Source: Callaeas wilsoni (Eukaryota > Chordata > Aves > Passeriformes > Callaeidae). From it: a stretch of DNA of 64,000 nucleotides. Numbering within the stretch: the first letter of the stretch is position 1; each line of letters opens with the position of its first letter. The stretch is from contig VWPU01017437.1 in NCBI GenBank assembly GCA_013398955.1, forward strand, positions 80,567 to 144,566, in the 5' to 3' direction. The position numbers and the translations under genes are program-made. Below the pieces are notes generated by a model. It was not told where the DNA came from. It saw nothing but the letters and a program-made list of their open reading frames with translations, and did no database searches. Below, one piece after another: positions 48,402 through 60,362 of the stretch.

Positions 48402-50378
48402 CTGAACAAACAAAGGATAAAATGGGCCATTCTCATAGCCAAGAGAGCTTTCCCTGGAATATTTTGCATAATTCCTGAAGCTCTCATGCCCCTGGAAGAG
48501 GTTTTCTGGTAGAATTGATTCTACAGCAAGGTTTTGTTTGTCATAATTTCTCAGTTTGAAATGTGATGAAAAAAAGTTTTCATAGCCTCGGTTTCCACAT
48601 TTGAGAACGTACTCATAGCTATAAAATAGTGGATTATAGTTCCTTTTTTTTTCCAGGGCAATTGCTCCCAGTGTCTACCAGGGTATATACAAAAAAGCAG
48701 GTTATAACAGTTCATCATTTGTCTTACTTTTTTCCTTTTTTTGCATACTCTTTCACTGTACATTCACATTTCCTGTGGTATGTGTACCTGTGGGTGAAAG
48801 TGTTTGGTTACTTCAGCACGCTTTAGTCAGTCAAGCACCACTAATTTCAATCACAGCAATATAAACTCAGAGCTGCTGAGGATACGGCTGTAAGTATCAG
48901 CTTTTTTTGCCCTTGTTTATTAGATTGGAATGATCAGTTGACAACTCGTTCACCTCTGGTGAGGCCAGTTCAGTTCTTACTTCCCTAAAAACTCTGTCTC
49001 TAAATTTTTTTGGTGACATACTCTGTCAGAAAAAGGAAAGCTGGGCATTCCACAGTTGCTATTTATTTAATAAGTAACTTTGCCCTGCCTTGTTGCAAAA
49101 AGATGAAATGTAGAAATATTTGGTGTTCCTTCTGCATATTTTGCTCCATGAATAAAGTTCTTTTTAACAATGTTTATTATGCTGCACTATGATCTAGCAA
49201 TGTTAAAAAACCCAGAAGTGTTGCCTGCATTGAGATGAATTCTGTGTCTCTGAGCTGTGAACCTAGTTATGGAAATATATGAAATTACGTTTTACAAATA
49301 GGTGGTCTAGTCAGAGATGTATGTAACAAAGGTTGCAAAATAATCACGTGCCTTAAATTGTCACTCTTTGGAGTGCTGTTGTTTGGAGATACTTGTGTGT
49401 ACTTTCCAAAAGGTGTCAACTTACTTCATATATTTTTAAACAAGTCAAGTTGTTCTGCTAATGTCTTTATAGAAATGTTTTAATAGTATATCATAATGAG
49501 AAGTTTGGCAATAAATTGTATCACTTTGGTGGAATCACACTGCTTTGGCAAGTGATTTAGAGAATAATTTCTTTATTACACTTAGAGAAGACTTTGCATT
49601 CAAGACTTCAGAGAAGTATGTATTTCTGCTCCCAAATCAAAGTTAAAAAAGACAACAGAGTGTTGCTGATAATTCATGTCCTTTATAAGATACAAATCAT
49701 TAAAAGCAGCAACAAAACTGGTAGATCTCCTGAGGCTCATTCTGACAACTATAACACTTTTTGTATAGTTCTAGCTCCACTGTAGTCAGACAGAATTCCA
49801 ATTGACTTTATAAGCCAGTATTTCCATCCATAGAGCAGAAAGGCACATATTTTGTCAAGTTATATAAAGAGATGTAATCATAACAATTATTTATAATTTA
49901 AATTTTACATAAATTACATATAGCATCTCATTATTATTACGCACTTGGGTCAGGGCAATTCAACATCATAGAAGCAAAGATCCAACTAGTTTTAGAAAAT
50001 TATTTCATCAGTTTCAGTAAAGTTACAGGAAAGCTAAGTGATAAAAACAAAACCCCCCGCTGGGAGGTATTTACAGTTTCTTTTAAAGCGTGACCCTCCA
50101 AGTGTTATCAGCAAGGGAAGAGGCTTTTCAGACACATCGCTGAATACCACAGTGCTTTCAGGGAGTACACGTGTGCATGCATAAAAGGGATCCTGGAAGG
50201 CAGTATAGCTGTATTCATGACTAAAAACAGAAATGAAGAAAGTCTGAAGCAGAAGGATCAGTTCAGTGCTGCTAAGGTGTAAGTAGCTAAGAATGGGAAA
50301 AAAACCACATGTGGGCTAAGTATGTGCATGTGAATGTTCCTGATAGAAACAATGAAAACTGAAATGAGTAAAACTGAC
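48402..50378. other. Spacer or intron, no exon seen
   Basis: About 2 kb of AT-rich sequence. AATAAA at 49149 (plus strand) is a possible poly(A) signal. Nothing else is supported. Confidence 0.45.
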
Positions 50379-50449
50379 CTCAAAGGAAGATAATGTAGAG
50401 AGGTGCAAAACACACCTGTATCACCTGCCTCATAACCAATGCTTAATTC
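50379..50449 (-). CDS. Candidate internal exon of an unrecognised minus-strand gene
   Basis: 71 bases with acceptor TGTATGTGTGGGCAG and donor TTTGAG then GTCAGT. In phase 0 it encodes ELSIGYEAGDTGVFCTSLHY and LPL, ending phase 2. The two leftover bases plus the first base of the exon at 48401 make a serine codon. Confidence 0.42.
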
Positions 50450-50961
50450 CTGCCCACACATACATATTTTCAAAGGATAACTCTATAATGCTCAGTTTTA
50501 GCTGACATCTTAATACTAACATTTCCTTCAGTGTAAAAGCAGTAGAAATGCCAAATAATGTAGTCACAAATAATCCTGGATCCACAACCCAAGATGTGAG
50601 AAAAAAATTCCCGGAAGTTTTAACAAAGACATAAAACTCACTTATGCAATGACTTCAGTAAGGTACCAAGAAACAACATGATGATTACAAAACTTGCAAT
50701 CATCGTATACTCACTGTTTCAGATCATTACTGTATAGAGTAGAGAGTTTCACCCACGAAATAGAAATGGATTTTTATAAGAAGACAGGATAGACTGCAGT
50801 GACCAATTGCAGGGCATGGCCAGGTGAGCAGACTGACCAGCAACCTGCTCACATGCAACATAAATACCATTATCTCTCTATCTACTTACTGTTGTTCACC
50901 CTCAAAACACCTTAATCTCCCCTTTTCCCTGTCTTTGCTTCCTATTCAAAGCAGCTTATAC

Positions 50962-51105
50962 AATGTCTTGCAGAATGCCAAGATGTATCACATAGGCAGT
51001 AACCCTTCTTGGTCTGTAAGGTGATAGAGAGAGCCCGTCCACTTGACGGACCTCGATGGCTTTCACCACACAGACAATGAGGCTGGTTGTCCTGCTGTGA
51101 CAGCC
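50962..51105 (-). CDS. Candidate internal exon of an unrecognised minus-strand gene
   Basis: 144 bases, phase 0 at both ends, acceptor TCTGGCTTCTTCCAG and donor GACATT then GTATAAG. It encodes TTSLIVCVVKAIEVRQVDGL and then SPYRPRRVTAYVIHLGILQD, an alternation of hydrophobic and charged residues typical of a beta-rich fold. The segment has higher G and C content than its surroundings. This is the most protein-like of the minus-strand pieces. I do not recognise the family. Confidence 0.48.
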
Positions 51106-51671
51106 CTGGAAGAAGCCAGATCAGAGCGCCCCAGTTTTTTTTATTCAGTTGTAAGGGTTTCCTGACCATCACTGTGTCTCTGTGCTCCTTTGTGTGTGTG
51201 AAGATGAACTTCATGTTTCATAATCTAACAGTTTCATTGTAGATTCTGGGAAAAAAAAAAAGTTCTAAAATGAAAAACATTCTCTATTTTTACTTTTACA
51301 ACACATGATTTAAAATCTGCCACCTGCTCAGATTTTGTGTGTGATAAGAAGTATTTTTTGAGTTACTGGGATTATCAAGATAAATAAAGTTACCTGCACC
51401 AAACTGGTTTCTGCTAAAAGTTGGTGGATTTTATCCATCACCTGACATGCATAAGAATAAGAGCACCATTACAAAATGGCAATTATAATTTAGTCAATTA
51501 GCCTTTTCAGATAAGAGTTTCAGTAATACTATTTATAACATCATTCCAACAAACTCCTACTTCTTTGACATGTTTAAAAGCCAGATCAAACTGACAGGCA
51601 ACGTACAACCCTAAATTTAATCGACTGAACACTGCCTATATTTCTTAAGATAATGAAGCTATTCAGACATT
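51106..51671. other. Spacer or intron, nothing seen
   Basis: AT-rich sequence between the exon candidate at 50962-51105 and a CR1 fragment. Confidence 0.45.
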
Positions 51672-51962
51672 CAGAATCATAGAATCATTTAGGTTAGAAA
51701 GGAGCCTTAAGATCACTGAGTCCCACTGTTAATCTAACGCTTCCAAGCCCACCACTAAACCATGTCCCTAATCACATGTCCAGGCCTTTTAAATACCTCT
51801 GCGGATGGTAACTCGAACACTTCCCTGGGCAGTCCTTTTCAGTGCTTGTCAACCCTTTCAATGAATAAATTTTTCCTGTTACTCAATCTAAACCTCCAAT
51901 CTGCAGCCTCATGGAGCAACTTGTTTCCTCTTGCTCTATCACTGAGGAAAGAGGCCACAATG
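51672..51962 (-). mobile_element. CR1 LINE 3' fragment, minus orientation
   Basis: It begins with the inverse CR1 end (AGAATCATAGAATCATTTAG) and continues with TCCCTGGGCAGTCCTTTTC, ATTTTTCCTGTTACTCAATC and CTTGTTTCCTCTTGCTCTAT. About 290 bases, 5'-truncated and non-coding. Confidence 0.92.
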
Positions 51963-52824
51963 CTGAGCTAAAAAATGTTTGAGACATAGATATGTTAGAG
52001 AGCATCAAGTGTAGGATGATTGTAAAGTCTCGTGCGATAACACAGGTAGGTCTGGTGCAGAAATATATTTCACAGGACAAACAGAACACCCAAAAGTGTC
52101 AATGGAAGAAGATCTGTGTTAGATTCATCACTGGAGTGATTGCTGAACCATATGGGATAGGTAACCTTTCTGGAATACTGTAAAATAGATTTTTGGGCTG
52201 CGTTAGCATATGCATGGTCTAACAAGAGATGTAAGTGTGCTGAAGAAACAGCTGAAGCGAAACAGCTTTTATTATACAAGAGGAAGGAAAATACTGAGAA
52301 TATACCTAATGACTACCATACGGATACAAAAACTGACCTAACCGACAGAAGATAATCTGTTTTTCCAGTGCTGCAAGACTTTTTACTGCTCTTAATCCAA
52401 TTTTTACATTGCATAATTCCTTCTTGTTTTGGAACAAATATGCCTTTTTAAGAACCTCTAATTCTTATACAAATCATTAGGGGACAACATTGTGTTGTGA
52501 ATGTTTTATTTCTTTAACAGGCTTGCACTGTAAAAACTTTAGACCTTTTTTTAAGTGGCAACTTGGAAATTACTGGAAACTGGTTTTGATCATGATTTTG
52601 CTTAATGTTAGAACGATGCTTAATTCTAACACAAAATAGACAGGAGTACAGAGATAGTTTAACCTATGATAGATCTTCCCAAGCAAACACTACCGTTCTA
52701 GACAGCTAATTTCATAAGGTGGAAAAGGAAGAGGTGGCTGTCTTCCCCTCTTTTACCCTCCCCCATACCTTGAAACATGTAGCTAATATCTTCAAGAATT
52801 TCCAAATCATTTGGTGATTCTCAC
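51963..52824. other. Spacer or intron; one weak minus-strand open segment
   Basis: A minus-strand frame at 52070-52279 contains a fair acceptor (CAAAAATCTATTTTACAG) and a possible donor (CTCCA then GTGATG), which could frame a 46-base exon around 52124-52169. The evidence is too thin to call it. The rest is AT-rich. Confidence 0.3.
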
Positions 52825-52887
52825 CTGAACAGAAATCTGAATGAATTTGTCCTGCTGTGGTAGGATCTGGATACTCTCTGGAGAGGC
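52825..52887 (-). CDS. Candidate internal exon of an unrecognised minus-strand gene
   Basis: 63 bases between a strong acceptor (TTTTTTTTTTCTTCTAG) and a strong donor (GTTCAG then GTGAGA). All three frames are open. The phase-0 frame (SPESIQILPQQDKFIQISVQ) joins in frame to the exon at 50962-51105. With that exon and the later ones the chain gives 173 codons ending at 44481. Confidence 0.42.
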
Positions 52888-53527
52888 CTAGAAGAAAAAA
52901 AAAATCTATCACGAAGGAAGGTAGTGAGACTTTTGGTATACATTTGGTGAATATGTGAAGAGACAAGCAGTTACTTTTCTGAGAGCTACTAATTGAGTGC
53001 TGACCAGTAGACCCTTTTTGCTAGATTTCACTAGGGTTCCTAATACCTATAGCCATTAGCAACACTACCAGTTTGAAGGAATGGAATAATGACTTTGAAT
53101 AGCCAATGACCAGCAGATCAGATGTTGTGACAGTTTGTAGTAACCTTTGTACAGCAGGGTCAGAAAAGGAAAAAAAAAGATTGGGACTGAACACCCAGAA
53201 TTACTTTGTGCAAAATTATCAACTTAAATACCTGTCATGACAGAATACAGACTCTTGTCTACATTTCTGCCACACCTTATGAGGAAATAGTGGCACATTT
53301 GAAGTATTCACCTGACCCACCTGAGCTCTGAGTCCACTTCATGTTACATTCATGTTCAAACATCCTTGAATAGGTAAATAAGAAGCAGTTATGCATTAAG
53401 AAACTACCTACATCTAGATCATGTAGAGAAATGAATACTTAGGCTTTTCTGCAAATACAGAACCTAGTTCCACATTCTCATTTTTAGTATTTTCTTTCAC
53501 TTTAATGGACTTTTTATTTAGGCTCAC
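52888..53527. other. Spacer or intron, no exon assigned
   Basis: Possible minus-strand donors near 53310 and an acceptor near 53370 are present, but the sequence between them does not give an in-phase open exon. Confidence 0.35.
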
Positions 53528-53704
53528 CTTTAACGATGATAAATATGTATTGAGCAATTGAGAGGGCTAGACAGCGAGATCCCTCAACATGGGAACGTTG
53601 CACAAGCACAGAGTACAGCATGTGACAGGTGTTAGCAATCCATGGACAGATAGTTTCAGAGAAACACTTTTTGAGTAGCTTTACAAGTTTATGTTTCAGT
53701 TTGC
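53528..53704 (-). CDS. Possible 5' exon of the minus-strand gene
   Basis: 177 bases, phase 1 at both ends, with a very good donor (TTAAAG then GTGAGC) and a moderate acceptor (CTAACTGTTTGCAAG). The single open frame contains LVKLLKKCFSETICPWIANT and HVEGSRCLALSIAQYIFIIV. It lies just left of the CpG island. Its exit phase does not fit the phase-0 frame of the exon at 52825-52887, so an exon between them would be needed, or it is not part of that gene. Confidence 0.28.
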
Positions 53705-53749
53705 CTTGCAAACAGTTAGAATTTTACTACAGGAGACTGTATGAAAAAA

Positions 53750-53773
53750 TAGATTAGATTAGATTAGATTAGA
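53750..53773. repeat. (AGATT)n pentanucleotide repeat
   Basis: Four perfect copies of AGATT plus a partial one, about 80 bases left of the CpG island. It is the reverse complement of the (TCTAA)n tract at 12010-12062. Confidence 0.93.
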
Positions 53774-53851
53774 AGCGTTACTGGACCTGCTGCTCGCTGA
53801 TACAGGTGAGCTCTTTAAAAGAGGTGAATCTTTACAGGCAGCCTGGGCTGT

Positions 53852-54090
53852 ATCCCGGGTCCGGCCGCTGGCCCAGAGGGGCGGGATTCTGTCCGGACGG
53901 GTTGGGCAGGGCTGCGGGAGCGGGCGCGGAGGCAGGGCTGTTCCGGAGCCCGCGCCTCTCCCCGGCGCTCCGGGCTGCTCCGGCTGTGCCCGGGGCTGAG
54001 CGGCATCCTCCGGGGCCGGGCTCCGGCCGCCTCCCGCCGTGCGCCCCGCGGCTCTCCGGCCTCGCACCGCCCGGCCCGGTAAGTCCCGCT
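53852..54090. promoter_or_regulatory. Small CpG island, probable promoter
   Basis: About 240 bases of very GC-rich, CpG-dense sequence stand out in a window that is otherwise AT-rich. A GC box (AGGGGCGGGA) lies at about 53877. The plus strand has a perfect donor at its right end and minus-strand exon candidates lie to its left, so it may drive transcription both ways. Confidence 0.65.
53880..54078 (+). other. Probable non-coding first exon of a plus-strand gene
   Basis: The CpG island ends in CCGGCCCG followed by GTAAGT at 54079, an ideal donor. The frame across it is open for about 90 codons, but it has no ATG and reads as translated GC-rich sequence. It is therefore best seen as a 5' UTR exon. 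The transcription start is not determined. The gene it belongs to is not identified. Confidence 0.4.
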
Positions 54091-54756
54091 GGGTGCTGGG
54101 GGGCTTCTGACCAGCGAGATAGGCGCTGGAAGGGTTGGGATTAACAAGTTTTAGGAAACAGTCTTGTGTCAGCTGGCAGGGTTTCAGACCTACAAACCTC
54201 TGATAGAAAAAGTGATGGCAGGGCTTAAACCGCCCCCGTGTTCCGGTTTAGCAGTTTTCCTAGACAGTGTTCTCCAGGGGCTTTCCAAAGATCACCGGCT
54301 GTTTAAACCGCGCTCCCTATAGTCCTGAACACAGTAGCGTTCACACCGAATTGTTAGACTTTCTCGAGGTCTCCTTTTACTGGCATGAATGTAACCTCAC
54401 TGACGGCTACAGTTTCATGTGAAATATTTAGGAAGCCGTTTGTTCTATGGTATGATGGCCTTTTGTTTGGGAGAAGAAAAATAAGGGCACACCCTTCTCC
54501 CATGCTCCAAGTGCTTGATGGAGAAATGGACTCCAATTATAATATTCAAGTACAGCCACATGCTGTGATTATGATTCCACTTACACGTACAAACAACGTG
54601 ACCTCCAATCTTTATGCTGCCATCACTATAGAAAACAAAGCTTTCATCATACCCTAAGCCCCTGAAAGGTATACTTTAGGGAATTAGCATCCTGTGTTCT
54701 ACAAAAAAGATTGCTCACCAACTGTTAGTTAATAACATTAACTTTTTCTCCTTTTA
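54091..54756. other. Region right of the CpG island, no gene assigned
   Basis: An ATG-started 90-codon frame lies at 54385-54657, but it has no splice signals and no recognisable features. The rest is moderate in GC near the island and becomes AT-rich. Confidence 0.4.
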
Positions 54757-55203
54757 GAACAATAGAATCATTTAGAGTGGAAAAGATCTTTAAGACTGAG
54801 TCCAGCCATAAACCTAATACTGCCAAGTCCTCCACAAAAACACGTCCCAAATCACCACACCTGTGGGTCTTGAAAATACCTCCAAAGACAGCAATCCTAC
54901 CACTGAGTTCCCTGGGGAGCCTGTTCCAGCGCTTGACAACTCTTTCAGTGAGGAAATTTTTCCTAATATCCAATCTAAACCTCCCCTGGTGCAACTTGAT
55001 GCTGTATCCTGTCATTCTATAATTTCTTATTTGGAAAAAGAGCCCTACACCCACCTTGCTCAGTAGTTACAGAGCTTAAAGATCTTCCCTGAGCCTCCTT
55101 TTCTCCAGGCTGAACAACCCCAGCTGCCTCACCTGCTCATCAGATTTGCTTTCAAGACCTTTAAGCAGTTTCATTGCTCTTCTTCAGACACCCTTCCTCA
55201 AGT
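54757..55203 (-). mobile_element. CR1 LINE 3' fragment, minus orientation
   Basis: It begins with the inverse CR1 end (ACAATAGAATCATTTAGAG), followed by TTCCCTGGGGAGCCTGTTCC, TCCTAATATCCAATCTAAAC, CCTGAGCCTCCTTTTCTCCA and CATTGCTCTTCTTCAGACAC. About 450 bases, non-coding. Confidence 0.94.
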
Positions 55204-58200
55204 TTAACATACAGATTCAAGGCTATTAGTTCTTATGTTTAAACTGTGAAAATCAAGAAACCAGAGCATGCCATTATCTTGATTTTTCTATATTCTATAG
55301 CCTGGCTATTTTCATTTTAATCTCTCATCCCCTTTGGCAGATTACCTGTTCTTTACATCTCACGCCCACAGGTTTCAGTCGAATCAGAGCTACCTCTTTT
55401 GAAGCTGCAGACCACACACCTTCAACCAGTATAAATAGATAATATATTTTTAAGCAGCAGACCAGGGTGTTAATAATTTACTAAACTGTCAGTAAAACAC
55501 CACAGCTCCTTTTGACACACAAGACTCTTTTGCACTGCAAGAATTCCTGCTCTGAAACTTTTGCATTCCGTGGCTCATTCTAAACTCTCGCTGTCTTGCT
55601 GAAACTTGGTAACAATGAAGTCTATTGATCACAGCACTTCATTCTGTATTCTGAAGTTATGGAGTCATGAGATAATCACTATCCTCCTGTCTTTTACACC
55701 CTTTTCCATTTGGATTTTTCAGTTTTTATAACCTCTTTCCAGGTAATAAGGAATCCTATATATGGGACTGTTTCATTTAAATAAATATTTTATTTCTAGT
55801 ATCTTCTAGTTACTTGGAAAGTGACTATAGAATATGCTTTTAAAAACATGAAATCTAAAAGTTTGAAATGTTAAATTACAACTGAGTTTTAAGATTTAGT
55901 ATATATAGATTAACTCAAAGGAGTAACCAAAACCTGACAGAATTTATAGATATTGTATTGGAAAACAAATATGTCCAGTGACTGACAAACAAATGGGCAT
56001 GATCTGAAAAACCTGAAACATTCTGTGCTTTGAAGTAATCTTAAGTGATAAGTAGTGGCAAAAGCATGAAAGACCAAACAGAGGTATTCATATTGTGAAA
56101 AATAAGATTAATGGAATGAGGTACCAGGCTAGGAACTGTAAGACGTAATTATATATTACTCTTTCATTCACACACTTGATGTGGAGAGGGAGTATCTTAA
56201 TTTTAGTATAATAGAAGATAATTCCATGTGCTGATTTGCAATAAGCTTTTTTTACAACTTACAGACATTTACTTCTTACATGATAATTCACCTTTGGGTC
56301 CTGAATAGTAACCTTGAATCCTGGTTTTGCCAACAGGTTTGACTTTGTTGCTGAATTCTTTAAAAAAAATACTGTAAAGAGGATGAATAGTCTAAAAGAA
56401 AATTTTAATTTCCTCCTCTAAAAAGTAAAACTTCATAGAATAATTTGATGTATATTTTTAGAATGCGTCTATACTGTGATGCAAATCTGTTTCTGTTCCA
56501 TACTGTTGGTGCTTAAAGAAGATATTATGTGTCTGGTACTTTTTAAAAGAGTAAAAGTGTTGATGAAGGATGAAGTTTAGCTGTCCCTGACCAAACGAAA
56601 ATGTGATACATGTAGATGTAACATGTTACATAGTTTAAACAGTTTAAAAGTGCAGTTAACTTTGTCACTTAGGCGTGCAAGGGAAGGAAACCAGTCTTAC
56701 GTGCAAATAGTGTTTGATGAGACTGTAGAAGAAGAATAACAGAATTTTAGAATAACTAAATTTTCGGTGGTGGATTACAGATGTGATGTGGTTTTATTTT
56801 ATTTCTATGTTCTAATATCAAGATTCTAGCCAAAAAAAGTAAAATAAATTTGATTAACTTTGGTGCCTTTGCATAAAAAAAAAGTAACTGATGTATAGCC
56901 AAGTTGCTCAGATTGTGGACCAGATAACTGGTTTATAAGGCTGGACAAATTTCTCAGGTGAAAGTTTGTCATATTTTGATAGTATAAAGTCCAACCTGCC
57001 ACCTTGTGCCTTATAATAGTCATCATTGTAAATTAGACAAAATTACAGGCTTCGTGATAGTGAAAAATGTTATCTTCCATTTTCTGATCGGTATATTGCT
57101 CTTGGATCATGGAAAGATTTTTGTATGGTTCTCACCTGAGGCCATGTTTAATGCACATGGGTATCAAAGGTCTCAATAGCAAATTCCTGTACATCTGCAC
57201 CCAGTTGGTGCATGTGCAGATGCATTTCAAGTGCATTTGCATTTCCGAGGCCAAAGCAATTCTTTTTCTTCCTCTTCTCCTCACCTTTTCCCTGCCCTTT
57301 CTCTTTCACACTCCCCTTTCTCTATCCCTCTGCCTTTAGTCTTCTCCTACCTTTAGCCTATCCCCTACTTTCCATCCCCCAATGGATCTTTTAGCTCCTG
57401 GCCAGGCAGTGGAACAGTTGTTTGCTGTATTGTTGTTATCTTGTTTTTGTTTGTCTGGGGTGTATTTTTTTGTTTTTTTTTTGGTTGGTTGTTTTGAGTT
57501 TTTTTGCAACTGAGAAAGTTACCTCAGCATGCATCATGAAGCAGTAGAAGAGCATTTTGCAGTATTTGGAAGCAGTTACTCTAATCTAGTGGAGGTGTGT
57601 GTAATTGGCAATGAGGAGTGCTTCCTGGGAGCACTGAGTGTTTATAAAATTACATAAAGAGGGGTGGTGTAAGCTGAAAGATATGTCAAGTGAAATTTAG
57701 AGCAACATGGCTGTCAGTGCTTTGCATTGTCTTGACAAAGTGCCATTTATGCAATCGTTTTTTGCATTGAAATCAGGATGGAGGAAGTCTCAACATGCAT
57801 CACCAAACCCAAGCTCCAAAGACAAGTGTTGATAGCTGTTGAAGCATAAAGGTATGTTGAATGTAAGTGCAGTCAGGGAAGTGATAGCAGATGTGTGTGC
57901 CCATAAAAAAGAACTTGAGACAGCAAAAAGTGTTTTGATGGATGTTGGGGATAATTTTATGATTATGATAAGTAATTCAGGTAGCATTTGGTAAATCCTG
58001 CATTTTGTATCCAGGTTTTCATTCTTCTATGAGAGACAAACAAAAATAAATAGGAATAAATATTCACATTTTTCAAGAGTAACTTGGTCCCTGTGTGTAA
58101 GTTATGAGGGAAGAGGAAACACACCATCCTTCCTTCTGCCTTTTTTCTTCAGCTTTAGAACTGAATACATTCAACAGGCTGCTTCTCACTTTCAAAAAAG

Positions 58201-60362
58201 AAAATAGAGATTTTCACACTTCAGTTATAGCCATTGTGTTTTATTATTTAGGGAACTTTGCATTTGGCTTAACAAACAGGCATGACTTAATGAAGCAGAA
58301 CAATACAACAGTGTTATTTGCGTACAAGTTTTTGAGAAAGGCTTGGACTGGGTGACATTTTGGTAAATGAAGATAGCTAATCAACAATATTTTATATGCA
58401 TTACAAATTTGGAATACAAGAACAGATGAATTTACAGATGTATGTTGGAGAAAAGTGCATGCTTTTTTCTCTCTAAAGTTTGTGCATAAAGTGTGCAAGC
58501 AAAATAATGCCAGAAAAATGCTTGAAAGGAGTGCTGGTAGTATCGAAAAACATTGCTATTAAAGAGGAAGTTTTAAAGAGCAAATTTGTTGGTCAGTGAA
58601 GTAGTTTGAGTTGCCTTGTAGTGCAACTCTATTGCTATATCCCCATAATTCACAAAACATTGTTAGTGTTCAGTGCTTATAACTTCTTGTCATATAAATA
58701 GTGAATTCAAGCCTGATTCAGTGTATATTTTTGCTATACAGTATTTGCCATGAGGAAAATTCAGGCTCTTCTTTTATGCATAAGCGAATTTCTATTAAAT
58801 AAAAATGCAAAGAGTATCTGTAGTGCTCTTCTGTCGGGTCACAGAGAAGCTCAGCAGCTTTGACTTTCATTTGGTACACAGTGGGGAAGACAACATTTAG
58901 CATTAACAAATCTGTCTTTTATGCCTGTTGAGAAATATTCTAGGTATAGAAATACTCGGTTCAGTGGTTATACTCTGCGAGCCTTCTGTTTAAAATCAGT
59001 TCGGCATGAGGGACAAGTTAAAGTTCAGTAGCTCGTTCAAGAGAGAATTGGAACATTTTGAACTTTATTTTGAGTTCAACAGCGTCTCGCTATGAACACT
59101 GAACTTACCACCCTATTTGTCTTATTTGTCTTTGAGCTTTAATCAGCAGGTGAACCAAGTTTAATTCCTACTTCTTTGACACACAGAGACTTCTTGGGGC
59201 AGTAAGTGAATCTTATTCAAGTGAATTGTATTTGACAGAGTGTTTTTTCTGCTTTTTGGTGCTAGCAGGTAGAAACAACTGGACATCTTTGTAGAATGGA
59301 GACTGAGTGGATTGAAAAAGTCAGGCAATCAAAATCTGATTTTCTCTCTCAAATATTATTTATATTTTATGCATTTTCAGAGTTCAAAGTATGTGCTGAA
59401 ATACCTGTGAAAAAAAATTAAACCAGATTTACCTCTAGGAAACAGATCAAGCTATTTCTTTTGCCTCAAAGGACCTTTCCTTTGGAAAATATTATCTCAA
59501 GATCAAGCCTAGTTTTAAGGTTCAAAAATAACTTTGTTGCTAGCAAATACACAGAATTACAATTAACTCTGAGATAAACGCGGGCACTAAGATGCAGCTG
59601 ATGAGGCAATGGATCCAAGGAGTCGGAAGTACCTGATGCACTGTGCTTAGAGAAAGGCTAAGTCTCTGTAGCAACACTAGCAAGTGTTTCCCCGACTAGT
59701 ACTTGGTATATGCCTGTAAAAGTTTTTACTGAAATACGAGGCTGGCATAATCTTGTATGATTATCTTCAATCAGTACACTCCAATTGTGTGTGGAATTCT
59801 TTGGCATGCATGCCAATAGAAATAAGTACAATGTGCCAAAAGGAATTGGGAGGTCTGTGATTGTCTCCTTTTTCCTCCCACTTCCAGATGAGTGAGCTGG
59901 TGGGAAAGTGAGCTAAAGAAATTCTTATCTTTTCCCATGACTCTATGTGAGGCAGGCACCACTCTCAGGATCACTGTTTGCTCCTCTTTAAGGAAGAGGA
60001 TCCTGAAGCTTAGCAACTGCTTAGAGATGATTTCTTCCTGAACAGGTGCTCTTTATGCTATGTGTTTCCACACAAATAACACCATCCATCTCTTTGTATT
60101 TTACACCAGAAATGATGAATACAGAAACAGATTCTGGCATGCTCTGTGTGCTGTAAAATATTCTGGGGGACACAACCCTGGGTCACTTTGCTTCCTGTGG
60201 TCCGGTTTTCTGACTTTAAAACGGGACTTGTAAAACTTATCAGATCATTGCAGTGCCAGACCAAGCTCACTCTTCTGTTAAACATCTGTAAGGCTGGACT
60301 GGAGAATTCGTTACTTCCAGCCTGATCTGGAAGTGATGAATTCATTACTGGCTGAACAGCAG
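55204..60362. other. Intergenic or intronic, no gene seen
   Basis: Five kilobases of AT-rich sequence. A pyrimidine-rich stretch (57250-57380) and a T/G-rich stretch (57420-57500) are the only compositional features. Open frames of 60 to 95 codons occur on both strands without convincing splice sites. Confidence 0.45.

Noticed and set aside
53759..54147. Open frames of 102 to 112 codons on both strands across the CpG island
   Set aside because: They are open because GC-rich DNA has few stop codons. The plus-strand frame has no ATG, and all read as low-complexity Pro, Arg, Ala and Gly.
54385..54657. 90-codon ATG-started plus-strand frame
   Set aside because: No splice sites, no motif and no paralogue known to me. 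A frame of this length is expected by chance in 64 kb of AT-rich DNA.
57250..57380. Pyrimidine-rich stretch as a possible regulatory or splice region
   Set aside because: No exon follows it and no other signal supports a role.
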